Assembly (NCBI GenBank): GCA_024516035.1
Contig: CM044955.1
Span: forward strand, 51,927,872 to 51,991,871
DNA: 64,000 nucleotides
DNA from: Bactericera cockerelli
Lineage: Eukaryota > Arthropoda > Insecta > Hemiptera > Triozidae
Direction: 5' to 3'
A model generated the notes under the pieces. The model was not told the DNA's origin. It did not search any database and saw only the letters and a program-made list of their open reading frames with translations. The position numbers were made by a program, and so were the translations under genes. Positions 33,000 to 45,464 of this stretch are shown one piece after another; the first letter of the stretch is position 1; every line of letters starts with the position of its first letter.

Positions 33000-33775
33000 C
33001 TTATTTACTATTCTACTAATAATTATGTACTGTAGTGGAGGTAATTGCACTCTTATTGCTCTGGGGCCCACACAGCCCATATGAACCAAAGTAAATTTAA
33101 TAATGATACTAACTATAATGTGTCTAAACCTTCCTGCAAACTTTATCAAATAGAAAAGATATAATTAATATTATCATGTTTATACACAAATGTAACATAC
33201 TTATATTTTCATTATTTTGTTGATCAACATAAAATAAGTAAAGTAGGTATAAGAAATTAGATACCAATATACATTCTCTAGCACAGTTCAGGGAACACAC
33301 GCAAATTTTTTTGTTTTGTATAAAATAAATTAGATTAAGGATTTACACTCAATACAGGAAAAATTATTACAACTTATGGAAACAAAAATGTAAACTTGCA
33401 AAACAAAATATTTTAGAAAAAAAGTTTATAACATCCTTAATGTATTGTTTCTTAAGGCCAAAGTTAATATTTAAAAAAATTGTAATACCTCTTGGACACT
33501 AAGTCTAGATTTGCGTATTACTTAGCATAGGATAACCAATGCTGAAGTCATCAATGTCTATTAATTTCACCCTAAATATTTCCATTTTTTCCCTTGCTTC
33601 TTAAGTCTACAGACTTAGAAAGAACAAAAATCATGACTTAATTTTCATGACACTTTACTTGAAAAAAGAAAGCCAGCTTTGATGAGAGTTAGATCCTTCC
33701 AACCCAGTGGTTTCTAGTACAGAAAACACCCAGGTTGGAAGGAAAGAAAACTCATGTCCCACCAATCCTTTTGTA
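33000..33775. other. AT-rich intronic DNA without recognised features
   Basis: Nothing supported. Confidence 0.45.
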
Positions 33776-33779
33776 TTAT

Positions 33780-34012
33780 TAGTGTGTTTTATTAGAGTTT
33801 AATGTCAAATTTCAACTTTATGGTCAGTTATGACAGAGGTTCAACCCTCCACTCGCAGGAAACTAACAAACCTGTTACCCACATTAACCTCACCCAGCCT
33901 GGGTTGCACCGAGAAGAGCCAGCATCCAAGTCCTAATCTCGCTGGACGTTGCCTAACTTTGGTGGTCTTAAGAGAACCGGTGTATTCAACGAGCCATCAA
34001 TAGGTTTCAACT
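33780..34012 (-). repeat. 5S rRNA-derived SINE
   Basis: Minus strand: ATACACCGGTTCTCTTAAGA, CCACCAAAGTTAGGCAACGT and CCAGCGAGATTAGGACTTGG (C-box-like), then the shared body GGCTGGGTGAGGTTAATGTG and GAGTGGAGGGTTGAACCTCT. Confidence 0.75.
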
Positions 34013-34034
34013 TGACGTTCTCCACTTTACTCGA

Positions 34035-34449
34035 TCATGGGCATTGGGCATCCTCCTTCATTTGTTCAAATGTTCTTCCATTCAGCATGTTTGTCAGCAT
34101 TCCAAACCTTCTTCTTCCTCTTGATCTTCTTCCTTCCAGATTTCCTTCCATGATGATTCTCTGCAGAAAATCTCTCCTCAGTATGAGACCCAGCCAGCTT
34201 CTTTTTCTCTTCATGGTTCTCAATATTTCTCTTTTCTCTCCAACTCTTCTAAATACTTTTTCATTTCTGGCTTTATCTGACCACTTGATTCCTTCTAGTC
34301 TTCTCCACACCCACATCTCGCAGCTCTCCAGATATTTTTCCTCCTTCTTTCTCATCGTCCACGTCTCTGCTCCATACAGCACCACACGTAACACTTTGCA
34401 AATCTCTTCCTCGGTATCCTTTTTGCGATTAAGCTTAACAGTTACATAA
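34035..34449 (-). pseudogene. LINE reverse transcriptase, C-terminal remnant
   Basis: Minus frame: VLRVVLYGAETWTMRKKEEK, YLESCEMWVWRRLEGIKWSD, KARNEKVFRRVGEKREILRT and RRSRGRRRFGMLTNML. This is the Y-G-A-E-T-W ... E-M-W-x-W-R-R ... N-E-x-V-x-R-R-V block that follows the reverse transcriptase core in many animal non-LTR retrotransposons. The catalytic core upstream is absent, so it is a 5'-truncated insertion. The plus-strand frame over it is a shadow. Confidence 0.75.
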
Positions 34450-35085
34450 TAATATCAAACAGTTAAAAAGGTACTAACAACTAATTTCGAAAAGATTTTT
34501 ATCATAAAACCAAGCTCAAAATGCTCAAATCACAATTACTTATTGTTATTTCAGCAAAAATGCCGAAACTATCTCGATCTTGAAAAAAATTGAACTTTTT
34601 ATGTTTATGTTTACATTTGTACCGGGAAGAAATTTTGTGAGGGGCGAGGAGAGGATCCGTCTCCGGCGATACAAGCGCTGTCTAGTGCTGAGGACGCGAA
34701 GATGTAGGCCGGCGGGGGGTGGTTTCCACACTTCTTAATCTACACGTTATGACCCAACTTTAAAACCATTTTGGCATGCAATAAGACAAAAGGTTAGGGA
34801 AAAGTATAATATAATATCGGGAAAAGGATATCTGGTTTAGGTAATTTGTGACATTAATTTTGTTGTTTTCTTTTAAACTTTATTTTTCCCAAACCTACTT
34901 GGGGTCGGCATTGGTCAACCTGGTCATCCTGGTTGAGACTGTTTGGTTCTGGCACTTCTCCGTCCACGTCCCACTAAAACTGTCGAATAATAAAAAAAAA
35001 AGATACCAACCTCAGTATGTACCTTCATCGAGAATGCGAAATTAAGCAAATATTTAGTAAAGTTAAGCAAATATTTAGTAAAGTA
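34450..35085. other. intronic DNA without recognised features
   Basis: A short GC-richer patch (34625-34735) has no splice-bounded frame that I can support. Confidence 0.4.
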
Positions 35086-35222
35086 AAGCTGATCGATAAA
35101 GCGGCGGACTTGTAACCTGGAGGTCGGTGGTTCAAGTCCCGGTTTCAGCGTGGATTTAGTAAAGCGAGTTTGAGTAGTTGTGATATCACGATTGAGTTTA
35201 ACACAAATATGATATCTTTAAC
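35086..35222 (+). repeat. tRNA-derived SINE, family S2
   Basis: AGCTGATCGATAAAGCGGCG, TCGGTGGTTCAAGTCCCGGT, AGCGAGTTTGAGTAGTTGTG, ending about 20 bp from the donor of the first visible Beat-like exon. Confidence 0.75.
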
Positions 35223-35243
35223 TGATAAAATATAACTACTCAC

Positions 35244-35443
35244 ATCTATTTTCAAATTCTTCACGTATGATGTCTGGGGTGGAGTGCGGCCCTTGACATA
35301 CTGGTAGATCTTCCGGCTGTTCTGGTACCAGACCACTTTGTAGAGGTCTTTGTAAGCTACGTTGTAGTCACACATGAGCTTGGCTGTGTCGCCCAGCATC
35401 ACATAGCGGGGGGCCCTCACATTGACACGGAACCCTAGCACAT
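35244..35443 (-). CDS. Beat-like protein, exon coding first half of Ig domain 1
   Basis: Internal exon of a Beaten path-type cell-surface immunoglobulin protein. Beat proteins are secreted or membrane-anchored neuronal recognition proteins that in flies bind Sidestep-family partners and guide motor axons. The exon is bounded by acceptor TTCCCAG and donor GTGAGT. It enters with two bases of a split codon and leaves in phase 0. The translation reads VLGFRVNVRAP, then the first Ig cysteine in KLMCDYN, then the Ig tryptophan in YKVVWYQNSRKIYQYV and a GRTPPQ segment, all in the order typical of Beat Ig1. Base composition is clearly more GC-rich than the surrounding intron. A LINE tail lies about 50 bp upstream and a tRNA-derived SINE directly downstream in the intron. 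The upstream exon with signal peptide was not found. Which Beat paralogue this is cannot be decided here. Confidence 0.85.
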
Positions 35444-35489
35444 CTGGGAACAGAGGAGCGAAGAGGTTGGTTAGAATTGGTCAACGGGT

Positions 35490-35665
35490 GGAAACGGTTG
35501 GGTGGAAGCGATTGCCACAGGCAATAACCCCGCCCTTTAGGTAGGTCATTATTGTTATTTTCTTTTTTACTTATTTATTTTGTCATTTGTTTGTTTTTTC
35601 TTAATTTTATACTGTTATATACATTGTACTCTGTTCTCCTAATAAAGCATAATATAATAATGATT
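35490..35665 (+). mobile_element. LINE family 1, 5'-truncated 3' end
   Basis: GGTTGGGTGGAAGCGATTGC, stem-loop ATTGCC-ACA-GGCAAT at 35511-35525, CCCCGCCCTTTAGGTAGG, and CTCCTAATAAAGCATAAT. About 50 bp upstream of the Beat-like exon. Confidence 0.7.
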
Positions 35666-36292
35666 TTATTTTATTTTATTTTTAAAAAATTCACGGAGAA
35701 ATCTCCATTATACAAGTACATTAGTTATGTAAATAAAAAATACAAAGAAAGTAAAAAATGTCTAAAAATGCAAAAAAAAAAAAAAAAAAACATAATAATA
35801 ATAAAATAAAAAAATCTACTTAGGGTCAAGGGGGGTATTTACGAACAGGGGGTAATTACGAACAGTGGTCATTGTACCTAAACAGGATAAGATATTTCGA
35901 ATCTGGTGGTTGAATACTATTATTTTGAATTGTTTTTACAGGTTGAACACGAGTTTTCGATAGTATTTATTTTCAGTTGTAGTTAGTAAGCTAGTGAAAA
36001 TAGATCTATCAAAAAAATTGATTTTTGAAGTTTTTGATTTTTTTATAACAATTTTTTAGGTAAGTGTTACTTGAATTTTTATCATTATTTTACTTTTAAT
36101 TATTGATAAGCATGTTTTTGGTTATTATTTTACAAAAATAATTGTTTTAACCATTTTTTAAGTTATAGTTTTTGGGTGTTCTTAATTACCCCCGCATTTT
36201 TTTGCTATGGGGTAATTACGAACGCATATTTTGGGTGTTTGTTTTACCCTATAACTTTTTTTGTATTTATCAAAACACTCAGAATGCCCCGG

Positions 36293-36358
36293 AACTACAA
36301 GATGAAGAAACCACCTCCTTTGTATACAGAAGCAGAAATGATATCTGCTATCGTATAG
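36293..36358 (+). pseudogene. fragment of a pogo-like transposase N-terminus
   Basis: Twenty-one codons (M-P-R-N-Y-K ... Y-T-E-A-E-M-I-S-A-I-V) ending in TAG. The M-P-R-x-Y-x-x-K start with a Y/W-x-x-E-x-M-x-x-A-I helix is typical of pogo/Tigger HTH domains. The family is inferred from this short match and the TA target site. Confidence 0.5.
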
Positions 36359-36750
36359 AAGAGCAACGGCAGTGTTTTGAGATTCCGCAAACCAAAGTAG
36401 AATTTTCCAAACGTAAGGCTCAAAATCCTGAAATACTGGGAGGTTGTAAGAAGTACCAAGATATTAGTACCCTAATGTATTGGACCCAATGAAGGTATTT
36501 GTGTACTTGAACATAGCAAAAGAAAGGAAGAAAAATGAAAGTGTAGAAAACGAAAAGAAATATAGAGGGAACAGTTTCAAAAAAGAAGAAAGAAATGAAG
36601 GTAGAAGAAGAAAAATCTGAGATTGACAATGACCTAGAAACTATTGATAAGACCAAAATCTGTAAAAAAAAAAAAATATGAAAAAAAATATATAAAACAC
36701 CTTTCAAAAGCTCTCATAATTAACTATTACTATTATTATGCTTTTATTAC

Positions 36751-37115
36751 CAGCCTCCGTGGCGTAACGGTTGTGACTACTGCTCGTAGTCCAAAGATCC
36801 TTAGTTCGATTCCCAGTTGGAGCAGACTTTTCGCACAGAAAATTCTGTCCCCTCCGAACATGTGAGGCTGGCGATTCCGGCCCCACCCAGGCTGGGTGAG
36901 GTTAATGTGGGTAGCTGGTACGATTCCCAGCGAATGGAGGGTGAAACCCCTGTCCTGTCTACCTCAAGTCAGGATGTTAAAACCAAATAGAATCAATGGA
37001 CATGAAAGGAGCCTAGACATTGGATCTGGGCGTCCATATAATCCTCTCACCACCGTGATTTAGGTATCTTTACCTATCTCACGGACACGAAATTATTATT
37101 ATTACTATTATTTGC
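36751..37115 (+). repeat. tRNA-headed SINE, full length (365 bp)
   Basis: CAGCCTCCGTGGCGTAACGG (A box), CTTAGTTCGATTCCCAGTTG (B box), CCACCCAGGCTGGGTGAGGT, CCAGCGAATGGAGGGTGAAA, AAGTCAGGATGTTAAAACC, then GGGCGTCCATATAATCC and the tail GACACGAAATTATTATTATT. It serves as the reference for the shared body. Inserted in the pogo-like element. Confidence 0.85.
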
Positions 37116-37844
37116 AAGATAGAGATACCCTATTTGATAAGAGCTGACTACCTTCGTGGTTAGGATTCAAACCACTATCCTGTGTGTTAATAAACTTTGC
37201 ATATTGTCATACAGGTGGCTAAAGACACAAAGTACAATTTTGGTGTATTATTTGTACATAAAAAGCACATATTGCCATTAAAAAGTTCGTTTTTAATATT
37301 GTATAATGTGTTCGCATTTACCCCCGTCAGGCGGGGGTAAATGCGAACAGGCGGGGGTAAATAAGAACACCACTAAACAGATACTACAGTATGCACAAAA
37401 CTATTTATAATGCACCATTAGAATGCTAAATAAGTCTATATACCAAAAAAATCACAAGACATGGATTTTACAAAAGCAACTCAGTATTACAGATATGTTT
37501 ATAAAATGTAGCTCAAAATCGTTCGTAATTACCCCCCTTGCCTACATTAGTGAAGGGTTTGAGATTAGGGTAATGACATTAATACAATTATATATCTAAA
37601 AGGTCATTGAGGAACCAGTCCATGAAATAAAAAGTATTTGGCCTTGATAGTATTTAACGTATTGAAAAAGAAATCTATGTCCATATGATTGACTGCCTTG
37701 TTTCCTGCTCTCATTAGACGATTAGATAGGGAATAATGATAATAATAAGAGGATTTTAGAGGTGCGTAAGTCAAGAGAAAGTAAGAGGGGCGACAACAGA
37801 GGGGCCCCTAACATAAGTTAGAACAATTTCAATAGGAAACCGAC

Positions 37845-38000
37845 CTCAGTAGGTAGCTTGATCGATAAGGTGGCGGACTTGTAGTCTGGAGTTCGGTAGT
37901 TAAAGTCCCAAGTCAAGCAAATATTAAGTGAAGCGAATTTGAATATAATTGTAAATATTGTGATGTCACAACGTGATTAACACCGATATGAATAAAAAGC
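37845..38000 (+). repeat. tRNA-derived SINE, family S2
   Basis: CCTCAGTAGGTAGCTTGATC, GATAAGGTGGCGGACTTGTA, then body AAGCGAATTTGAATATAATT and AACACCGATATGAAT. Confidence 0.7.
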
Positions 38001-38224
38001 AATAGGAACAATCACGTGTACGACTGTACGAGTTTTATTTATTCTTCTGAACATCTATTTAATTAACATCCAGATTATACGTGACGGAGAGATTTTTTTT
38101 TTTTTTTTTTCATTTGATTTATTTTTATTTATAATAATTTTATTTTAAATTTACAAAAAATCTACTAAGCTAATGTAAAATAACTTATGAGAGAACGGGG
38201 AAGGGGTTGAAATTTACAAACCAT

Positions 38225-38350
38225 CTTCGTACATTACAACGTCTTCCAGGCTTGGTTGGGCCGGAAATAGCCAGCATCACGAGAGTTTGAATTTAAATGG
38301 TCGTCCATCCAAGCCCTAACCTTGCTGGATGTTTCTTAACTTAAGACCTA
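38225..38350 (-). repeat. 5S rRNA-derived SINE fragment
   Basis: Minus strand: AAGAAACATCCAGCAAGGTT, AGGGCTTGGATGGACGACC (matching the 5S C box), CTCGTGATGCTGGCTATTTC and GGCCCAACCAAGCC. The best preserved C-box region of this SINE in the window. Confidence 0.65.
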
Positions 38351-39240
38351 CATATATTTAGGTATTTTCTGCTTAATATTTAGTATTTATGAAACAAATT
38401 CGTTTTCAGAGAGCGCGAATTATTTAATTCCTTTTAGACAAAGAATGAGAAACGTGTATTGCTTTTTCTTGCAGGGACAATTTCATTTATGCTAGCTTGA
38501 AAATAAAATACTAACTAAAGAGTTGAGTATCTATCTACATCAGACAAATTTATTTACTCTTTCTTACATGAACACATTCACAACTTAAGTTGTAGTTTTT
38601 TTTATCATTTTTTTTCCGAAGAAATCCATACATGGGTACAAATAACAAATAATATGAATGTTTTAGAAATAAATACAAAATTTAAAAGTCAGGAAACTAA
38701 AATGTTAGTGAGAGAAAAAAGAATTTTTTTTTTCTATTAATTTTTTCCCTATTTTTTCTATTCTTTACTATTCATACACATTGAGTAAGGGTACATAATT
38801 TTGCTCACTGCAGCATATTTCGATGAAGTGTACGAACTCAAAGTCTGTGATGCTAAAAAAACAAAGTAAAGTACTTAATGTATGAAAAAGCCCAAAACTT
38901 GATGCTTTTCATAGAAATAACATAAAAAATCTACTTTCTGCTCAACTCAGCATAATAAATAGAGCTTATTCTCCCTTTCCGTTACCACTAATTTTATGTT
39001 AACAAGGGACACGATAGGGACTTTTGTACCATGAAATCTTCCCTAACGATCATATTTCACTTGCCATGAGTCATTCTTCGAAGAGCAAACACAAAGTTCG
39101 CTTACGACCGACCGGCCTGTTTTAAATTTCACAGAAAGCCTCTAGGTTTTCTGCGTATGAAATTTTTATGTCATTTTGCCTCAGTTTTTTACTGAAGGGA
39201 TCAAAACTTGAAAAGTCACGTACGTGTAGAAAGAGCCTAA
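38350..39240. other. AT-rich DNA without recognised features
   Basis: Nothing supported. Confidence 0.45.
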
Positions 39241-39400
39241 GATTCACCCACCCACACACACTCCCTCTCACACACACATACACTCCTCAAGTCCTCACCC
39301 TTTCACCCTAACACACATACATAGTCCACACTCCACACATTCTCTTTCACACCCCCAACCACACATATACACACACACACCCACACACACACCTACTTAC
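39240..39400 (+). repeat. C/CA-rich low-complexity tract
   Basis: CACCCACCCACACACACTCC and similar, non-periodic. Confidence 0.8.
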
Positions 39401-39673
39401 AAACAGCGTGATAGAACGTTAGGGAAATAATTTATGTTTTTGGTCAAGGTTATCTACTATCAAAATACTACGTCACTGTAGGTACAAACGCTTTCCACTC
39501 ATAAATCAAATGAATGGTGCTCAAATGTTGGTCCAGATTCCTATGAAAGAGCCTAAATAAAGTATATTTTGTACTGGGCATTAGTTTCCATTATCTGGAC
39601 ACAGTTCAATACAATACTTGGTCACGTAAATAACTTAAATTTTGGTTGAAATGCTGTACAAAACTGTACCCCG

Positions 39674-39763
39674 ATACGTCTGCCTCTGTAGACATACATA
39701 ATTATACGTCTGCCTCTGTAGACATACTTAATTATACGTCTGCCTCTGTCGACCTAGATAATG
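39674..39763 (+). repeat. 30-bp tandem repeat, three units
   Basis: ATACGTCTGCCTCTGTAGAC plus ATACATAATT, starts at 39674, 39704 and 39734. Confidence 0.9.
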
Positions 39764-39764
39764 A

Positions 39765-40955
39765 TGATTAAAACCCCGACATAGGTGAAAGTGAGGTTTC
39801 AAATGTTGTCCGAGCCAGACAGGTGCTTCAAAAAGGGCCAAATGTATGAATTAGAAAAAGTTGGATTTTAGACTTAACAAAATAACAAAGTTGGTTTCCT
39901 TCCCCGTACCTAAGCACGGGTTACAGGTAGTACCAAATAAATATGACAGTCGGAAAACGAAAGCTATTGTAAGAGCAGAGAAAGTGCAGGTGCGATATGG
40001 CTTATCTCATTCGTAATTTCATCTGCATATTTTGCAAGTTTGACCTAGAAAACAAAGCCAAAACTTGTAGCGCTTGCTTCGAAAACTCTCAGTTGAAATT
40101 GCTTTAAAAATATGCGGGATTTCTGTTGTAGAGTTCATTGTTTTGCAGAAGAGTCAAAATAAGGGGTTGAATTTTCTTCTTCTCTTCTTCATCATCATAT
40201 ATTTTTACAGAAGAGAGGGGTGACTGTGGCAAGGGGAATAGGTGTGGTAAATTAGTATTAGACTAATTTAATATTTATTTTAATAAAATAATAATTATGA
40301 ACTAAATCATAAATTGAAAGCAGGCTCGACTAATGGGCGGCACTCATTCATTAGTTCAATTTGGTTTTCTGACAATAGGTACTTACCATTTATTCTAATA
40401 GGATAATGAGGCTTTGTGACCTGCATTACCATCAAATCAAGAATTTAGTAGATTGTAAGTAACTTAAACAAATGCTGGTGGTTATACATAACCAATATAA
40501 CCCACTCCTTCCAAGTGTACTTCCCAAAGTTTCTAGTCTAGACATTTAGAAGTTACAATCTTTCAACTTAGGTATCCACAAATTATTGTTATGAACTCTG
40601 AAATTTGTAGTGATGGTTCAAGTTTCTAACCCATCCCTTCAAAGTCCATACTTAACTTTGAGACTTTCAAAAGTATATCTTTCAACTTTATTAACACGTT
40701 ATTAATACTATTATTACTATCACGAAAAATGAAAATATTATAATAATTATATTACTCATAATAGCAGTTATAATAATATTATAGATCAGCTAGAGCCAGA
40801 GTGTGATGATAATAAGTTAAACGTATTTCAAGAAATTGTTTAGTAAATTGTTTTGATAAACTTGTTTGATCCTTTTGCTAATGCTTTTAAACTTTAGACA
40901 CTTACTGTGGTAAAGTCTGCAGAGGATATCATTTTAATAAATTTGCGTCTGAGAA
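39765..40955. other. AT-rich DNA without recognised features
   Basis: Nothing supported. Confidence 0.45.
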
Positions 40956-40959
40956 CAAA

Positions 40960-41420
40960 AGGAAAGCTGAGAAGATTGCAAGGGGTAGATGTAACCGGGC
41001 GGATAGTAGGAATTATGGAAGAGAGGAGAAAGTTAGACAAGGGGGAAAATGCGAAGTACAAGAAGATGGCGTAAATGTGACGAGGGGATAGTAGAGACCG
41101 CGGAAGAGAGGGCAAAGTTAGACAAGGGGGATGGTTGGAAGAATTTAAGAGTTTGGTAACTATGACAAGGAGGATTGTGCGGATGTAGGAGAAGTAGGGG
41201 TAACTGGGACAGAGGGATAGTACGGATTAAGGAAGAAAGGGGTAAGTAACACAAGGAGGATAGTGAGGAGAGTTGAAGGGTTTGGTAAATGGAATAAGTG
41301 GTGTAGTGACAAGAATGCAAGTTTTGGGTAAAATAGAACAAGGGAGATAGCAGGGAGTACGGAAGAACGGGGTCACTGAGACAAAGGGGAGTACGGAAAC
41401 TTGGTTAACTGAAACAAGGG
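40960..41420 (+). repeat. degenerate purine-rich minisatellite
   Basis: Recurring GGTAACTGGGACAGAGGGAT, GTAGGAATTATGGAAGAGAG and AGTTAGACAAGGGGGA in a variable order. No clean period by eye. Minus-strand Ser/Pro/Leu frames here are repeat-derived. Confidence 0.65.
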
Positions 41421-41424
41421 AAAC

Positions 41425-43960
41425 GTGGGAAGGAAATGCACAACAGAGGGCGTCTTCATAATTTATGGTGAAGCCATTTACCCGTCAGAGTTTTCAAGTT
41501 TTATGCAACCTGACGCTCTTGCTCCCGCTAAACCTTTTAATTTACAGGTTTGCCAACAGAAAACTTAATATCTTTATGATCAAGCAGGACGGGGTAGTCA
41601 GGCAGGAGTCGCGTGTTTTTGAAATTGATTCTTTGGGGTGGGGGATGTTTTTGTTTTGAGGGTACAACGTCTCATTAGTTTAGTGTTTCTTATAAAATAT
41701 TGTGTCTTACTTGCGGGGATATTTTTCCATTTATTTTTGACAGGGATAGAAGGGTTGTTGTTTTTTTGAGTTTATACCATACTGTAGTCATTTTGAATCA
41801 ATCGAAACGTTAGTTTTGCAACGCCAAGAAAAACAAAACGAGCGTGCTATACTTACGCTAAACCTACATAGTTCGTATGTAAGTATTTTCTTTTGTAATT
41901 TTCACTTTCTTAGACATTAAAAAAAAAATCTTCATAAATATTCGTGTTTGTCTTGCTTCTATTATCATAAGCAATAAGTAGTTATATCCATTAGTATAAA
42001 GGATCTTCACTTTTTGAGCTGTTTCGCTGAATTTCCTCAGATTCTGGGATAAGCCGAACTACCATTGCGATAATTTTTTGTCACGGCAATCACCAGCTTG
42101 TTGATTAAACTCACCTGGCCTAACTCAAACCGAAATAAAATCGTTATAATTCATGCTATGGCGACCAAAATCATGGCCTATACACACATGCTCATATATG
42201 ATAAATTTAGAAAAGTTGCTTGCCTCAGTGATTTATCAGTCATTGGTTTATAATTAATAAACCTACCTAATTATGGAGGTACATGGTACAATTTGGTACA
42301 TACATAAAATGAGTTTAATCTTGTCATTTGCCTTTTTCAAGTTAATTTTTTTATGAATTTCATATTGCATCAGGCTGAGTTAAATGATATAAAAACGACA
42401 CACACTCCTCTCTCATCTACATCAAATCATTCCCAACTTTGCTCCTTCGCTTGCAAACTTGCCCCTTCACTTCTCATCTTGCGCCTTCAATAGGTATTTA
42501 CATACAATGTACCCAGTGTTCTCATTAAAATGCAAATGAGCGTGCATTATTTTTCCTGCATTCAACAATAGTATATATACCTCTATACCTATCTCACTTT
42601 AGTCTGAATTGAGTCATTTACATTTTCAACGTACCTACTATGTAAATAGCTATGAATGTACAAATAACTTTAGGTACTGTGGATATATAATTATAATATT
42701 CAAATGACTAATTTACCTAAATTTATCCGTCCATGTATATCAGTACAAACTATATTTTATACTTAATAGGGACCTATTATATGCACATCTATAAATAATT
42801 ATCTAACAAACAAAGGTATGTAAGCCTTTGTTACTATAGATATGCACATATTATAATTATTGTAGGTATAATTTGTTAGTTGTAAAAGAGGCCAAAACAT
42901 GTATGTGAAAATGTCCTTTACTCGTGCTTTGTTATCTGTTAGATATACCTATGTATTTAGCTATTTACCTGTAAACATAGACCCATGTATATTTTAGTAA
43001 TATGCGCTTATCTGTGCAGTGTGCATGTCAATAATATGTAAAATAGCTGCAATGTTTTGACAAAAAGATAATGTGGGACTGAATTTGCATACATTTTTAT
43101 AGACAACGAATCTCCCTGATATCAAAATCACCTAATGGAAATTTGGGGCTTTCTATTTGTGGCAATTTCATTGAAACTTTTGAATGGTTTCCTACCTAGA
43201 TTAGTAAATTTAATTTACCCACTTAAAATTATATATCTACAATATTTACAAGAACATGGGTAATTAATAAACATAATGTTTCATCTAGGTTGGTACGAGT
43301 AATCCTCTGCAATAATTTTATTTCAATACAATACATAATATTAGTATTGCAACTGTATGTAAAATAGATTCAAAACTTAAACATAATAATAGAGATAGAT
43401 CAAAGGATTAAAGGTACATACATAGGCATTAACAATAACACACATAAAACCTATGTATGTTACCTACCTACCTGGGGAAACAAACAGAAATTCTACATAA
43501 TGAAGCACACTAAAAACCCATGTAGGCACAACAAGCTATGTATTGTTATGTACATTTGTACAAAATTGTACATGGTTGGACCTTCATATACACTATAAGC
43601 TATAGAATATAGTCAAACAAATTTAGTGCTCCAATCCTTGTATTAGGCAGGGATTAACTATACAGGGTCGCTTGTCTAGGCTATGTATCTAGTTACCATG
43701 CAGTTTACAATTTATAACTGTTGGCAAATGTACTGATCGGACATCTTAAGCGGTTCTTCGGTTTAAGAACTAGGTCTACCTGGAGTACCTCTACGATGAT
43801 GTTGCAACACTGTACCAAGCATTGGTAGTCCAGATGGTCCCTCGGTGATCTTGCAACACTGTGCAAGAAAATTCTGGTCGAGGTTGTCAAATGCACTAGA
43901 CTTCTAAACAAGATAGCACGTGGATCCATGGATCCGATCTGACTCATCAAATGATTTTCA
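41425..43960. other. AT-rich DNA without recognised features
   Basis: About 2.5 kb with only short frames and scattered TAGGTA/TACCTA filler. I see no exon, RNA gene or repeat shared with the rest of the window. Confidence 0.45.
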
Positions 43961-43964
43961 TTAA

Positions 43965-44090
43965 TTTAATATCAGGGAATTTGACCACATAATTATTGCA
44001 TTCGGAGGATGAGTTTGTGATAATGCTTCAAGACCTCACTTTGTGGTTATCTTCCACTAATGAATTTATTATTATTATTACGATCATAAT
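43965..44090 (+). repeat. decayed S1 SINE 3' part
   Basis: TTTGACCACATAATTATTGC, GATAATGCTTCAAGACCTCA, GTGGTTATCTTCCACTAATG and TTATTATTATTA in S1 order. Confidence 0.5.
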
Positions 44091-44339
44091 TAGCCACAGA
44101 TGTTTTTGTTATGAAAAAACCTAATCATTACATTATGCAAAATTTATTATGCAATTATTCTGCATTAATAAACAACAAACACAACCCTTTGTTCTCTATA
44201 CACCTGTACTGATGTATATAACTAACTAATGTATTGTCTAGCAGCCTATCTAGAGTATACAACTTTACCATACATCTTTATTGTGTATGTATAAAACTAA
44301 AAAATACTAGCCAAAACAATGCTAATAGGTAGGTACAAA

Positions 44340-44830
44340 AAATCTAAAACTTTCCCTCTCTCTCTACTTTATATCTCTCTCCTCTCCCCCTTCTTTTTAT
44401 CTCTCTTTCTCTCTTTCTCCCTTTTCTATATTTCTACCTCAGACCATCCTCACTATTTGACGCAATGAGCATCTTTCCCCCTAAATCTATCGCCACCTCT
44501 TACACTCTCTCTCTTTCCCTCTTTCTTTCACTCTCTTTCTTTCTCTCTCCCCCCCCCCAACACTGTCTACTTCTTTCTCACTATTTATCTCTTGCTTTCA
44601 CTCTCTCTATTTCTGTCTCCCCCTAACTCTCCCTCTCTCTCTCGGTTTCCCTTTCTCCTTCTCTGAGTCTTCTTCTTTTTTACTCTCTTTCACTCTATCT
44701 CTCTCTCTCCCTTCCGCCTTCACTCTCTTTTCCCCTCTCTTCCTCTATTAATCTCTCTCCATCTTTTTCTCTTTTTTCATATCAGTCTCTCTCTCTCTGT
44801 CTTTCAATCCTATCTCTTGCTTTCACTTCA
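44340..44830 (+). repeat. CT-rich low-complexity tract
   Basis: CTCTCT/TTTCTC stretches over about 490 bp without period. Confidence 0.85.
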
Positions 44831-45252
44831 TCTCTCCCCTTCTGATCCCTGGGTACAACAATTGTATTCGAATTTCTGCCCGTAAAAAACGAATTTACAA
44901 ATCTGTCTTTGTGTTCAGTGGTCAATAAAAAACCGTTTCTATGCAATATTTCACCCTCGTCAAAAGGACACGAACAAATTAAAGTTCGGGTTAAATTGTT
45001 TTGATTCTGTATTGGGTGGTTTCTTCTGCATGTTGATGTCATCCATGTTCTTGTATGTTGAAATGTGAATAATGTAGTTCAATTCCATTTTCATAACGTT
45101 TCTACAGTTCGATAAGTGTAATGTGTAAAAAAATAATTGCGTGTTTTATGTTGTTATATCACAATTTTAATGGATAGCGCATTACCGCATTATTAGAGGA
45201 CTTTTCAGTCTAAACTATTGTGCATAATAATATCATTATAATAAGTATAAAA

Positions 45253-45462
45253 AGTGCACTGGTAGTCAAGTGGTTAACGCGCTAGTTTGGTAATCCAGGT
45301 AGCGTTAGGATCCGTTGGTTCGAATCCCACCCAGTGCATGAATTTTTCCTTATTAATTTGAGTTTGTGCCCACATAATAATAATACTCTGAGGGTAAATG
45401 CTTAAAGCATTAACCTCGCCTGGTGGTTAACTTCCACTAAAGAGTGTTATTATTATATTATT
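45253..45462 (+). repeat. tRNA-derived SINE, family S1
   Basis: GTGCACTGGTAGTCAAGTGG, GTTGGTTCGAATCCCACCCA, stem-loop AATGC-TTAAA-GCATT at 45397-45411, CCTCGCCTGGTGG, (ATT)n tail. Confidence 0.8.
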
Positions 45463-45464
45463 CA

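Larger units (their letters stand above)
35823..37542 (+). mobile_element. pogo/Tigger-like DNA transposon, decayed
   Basis: Ends GGGTCAAGGGGGGTATTTAC and the inverse of GGCAAGGGGGGTAATTACG are flanked by TA on both sides (35821-35822, 37543-37544), as expected for a TA-inserting element. The motif GGGGGTAAWTRCGAAC recurs seven times near the ends. Between them ATG at 36293 opens MPRNYKMKKPPPLYTEAEMI and SAIV-stop, like the N-terminus of pogo-type DNA-binding domains. CFEIPQTKVEF follows in another frame at 36376. The catalytic domain is missing and a 365-bp SINE is inserted. Confidence 0.6.

Noticed and set aside
33949..34449. 166-codon plus-strand frame
   Set aside because: Shadow of the LINE reverse transcriptase remnant and the 5S-type SINE, both on the minus strand.
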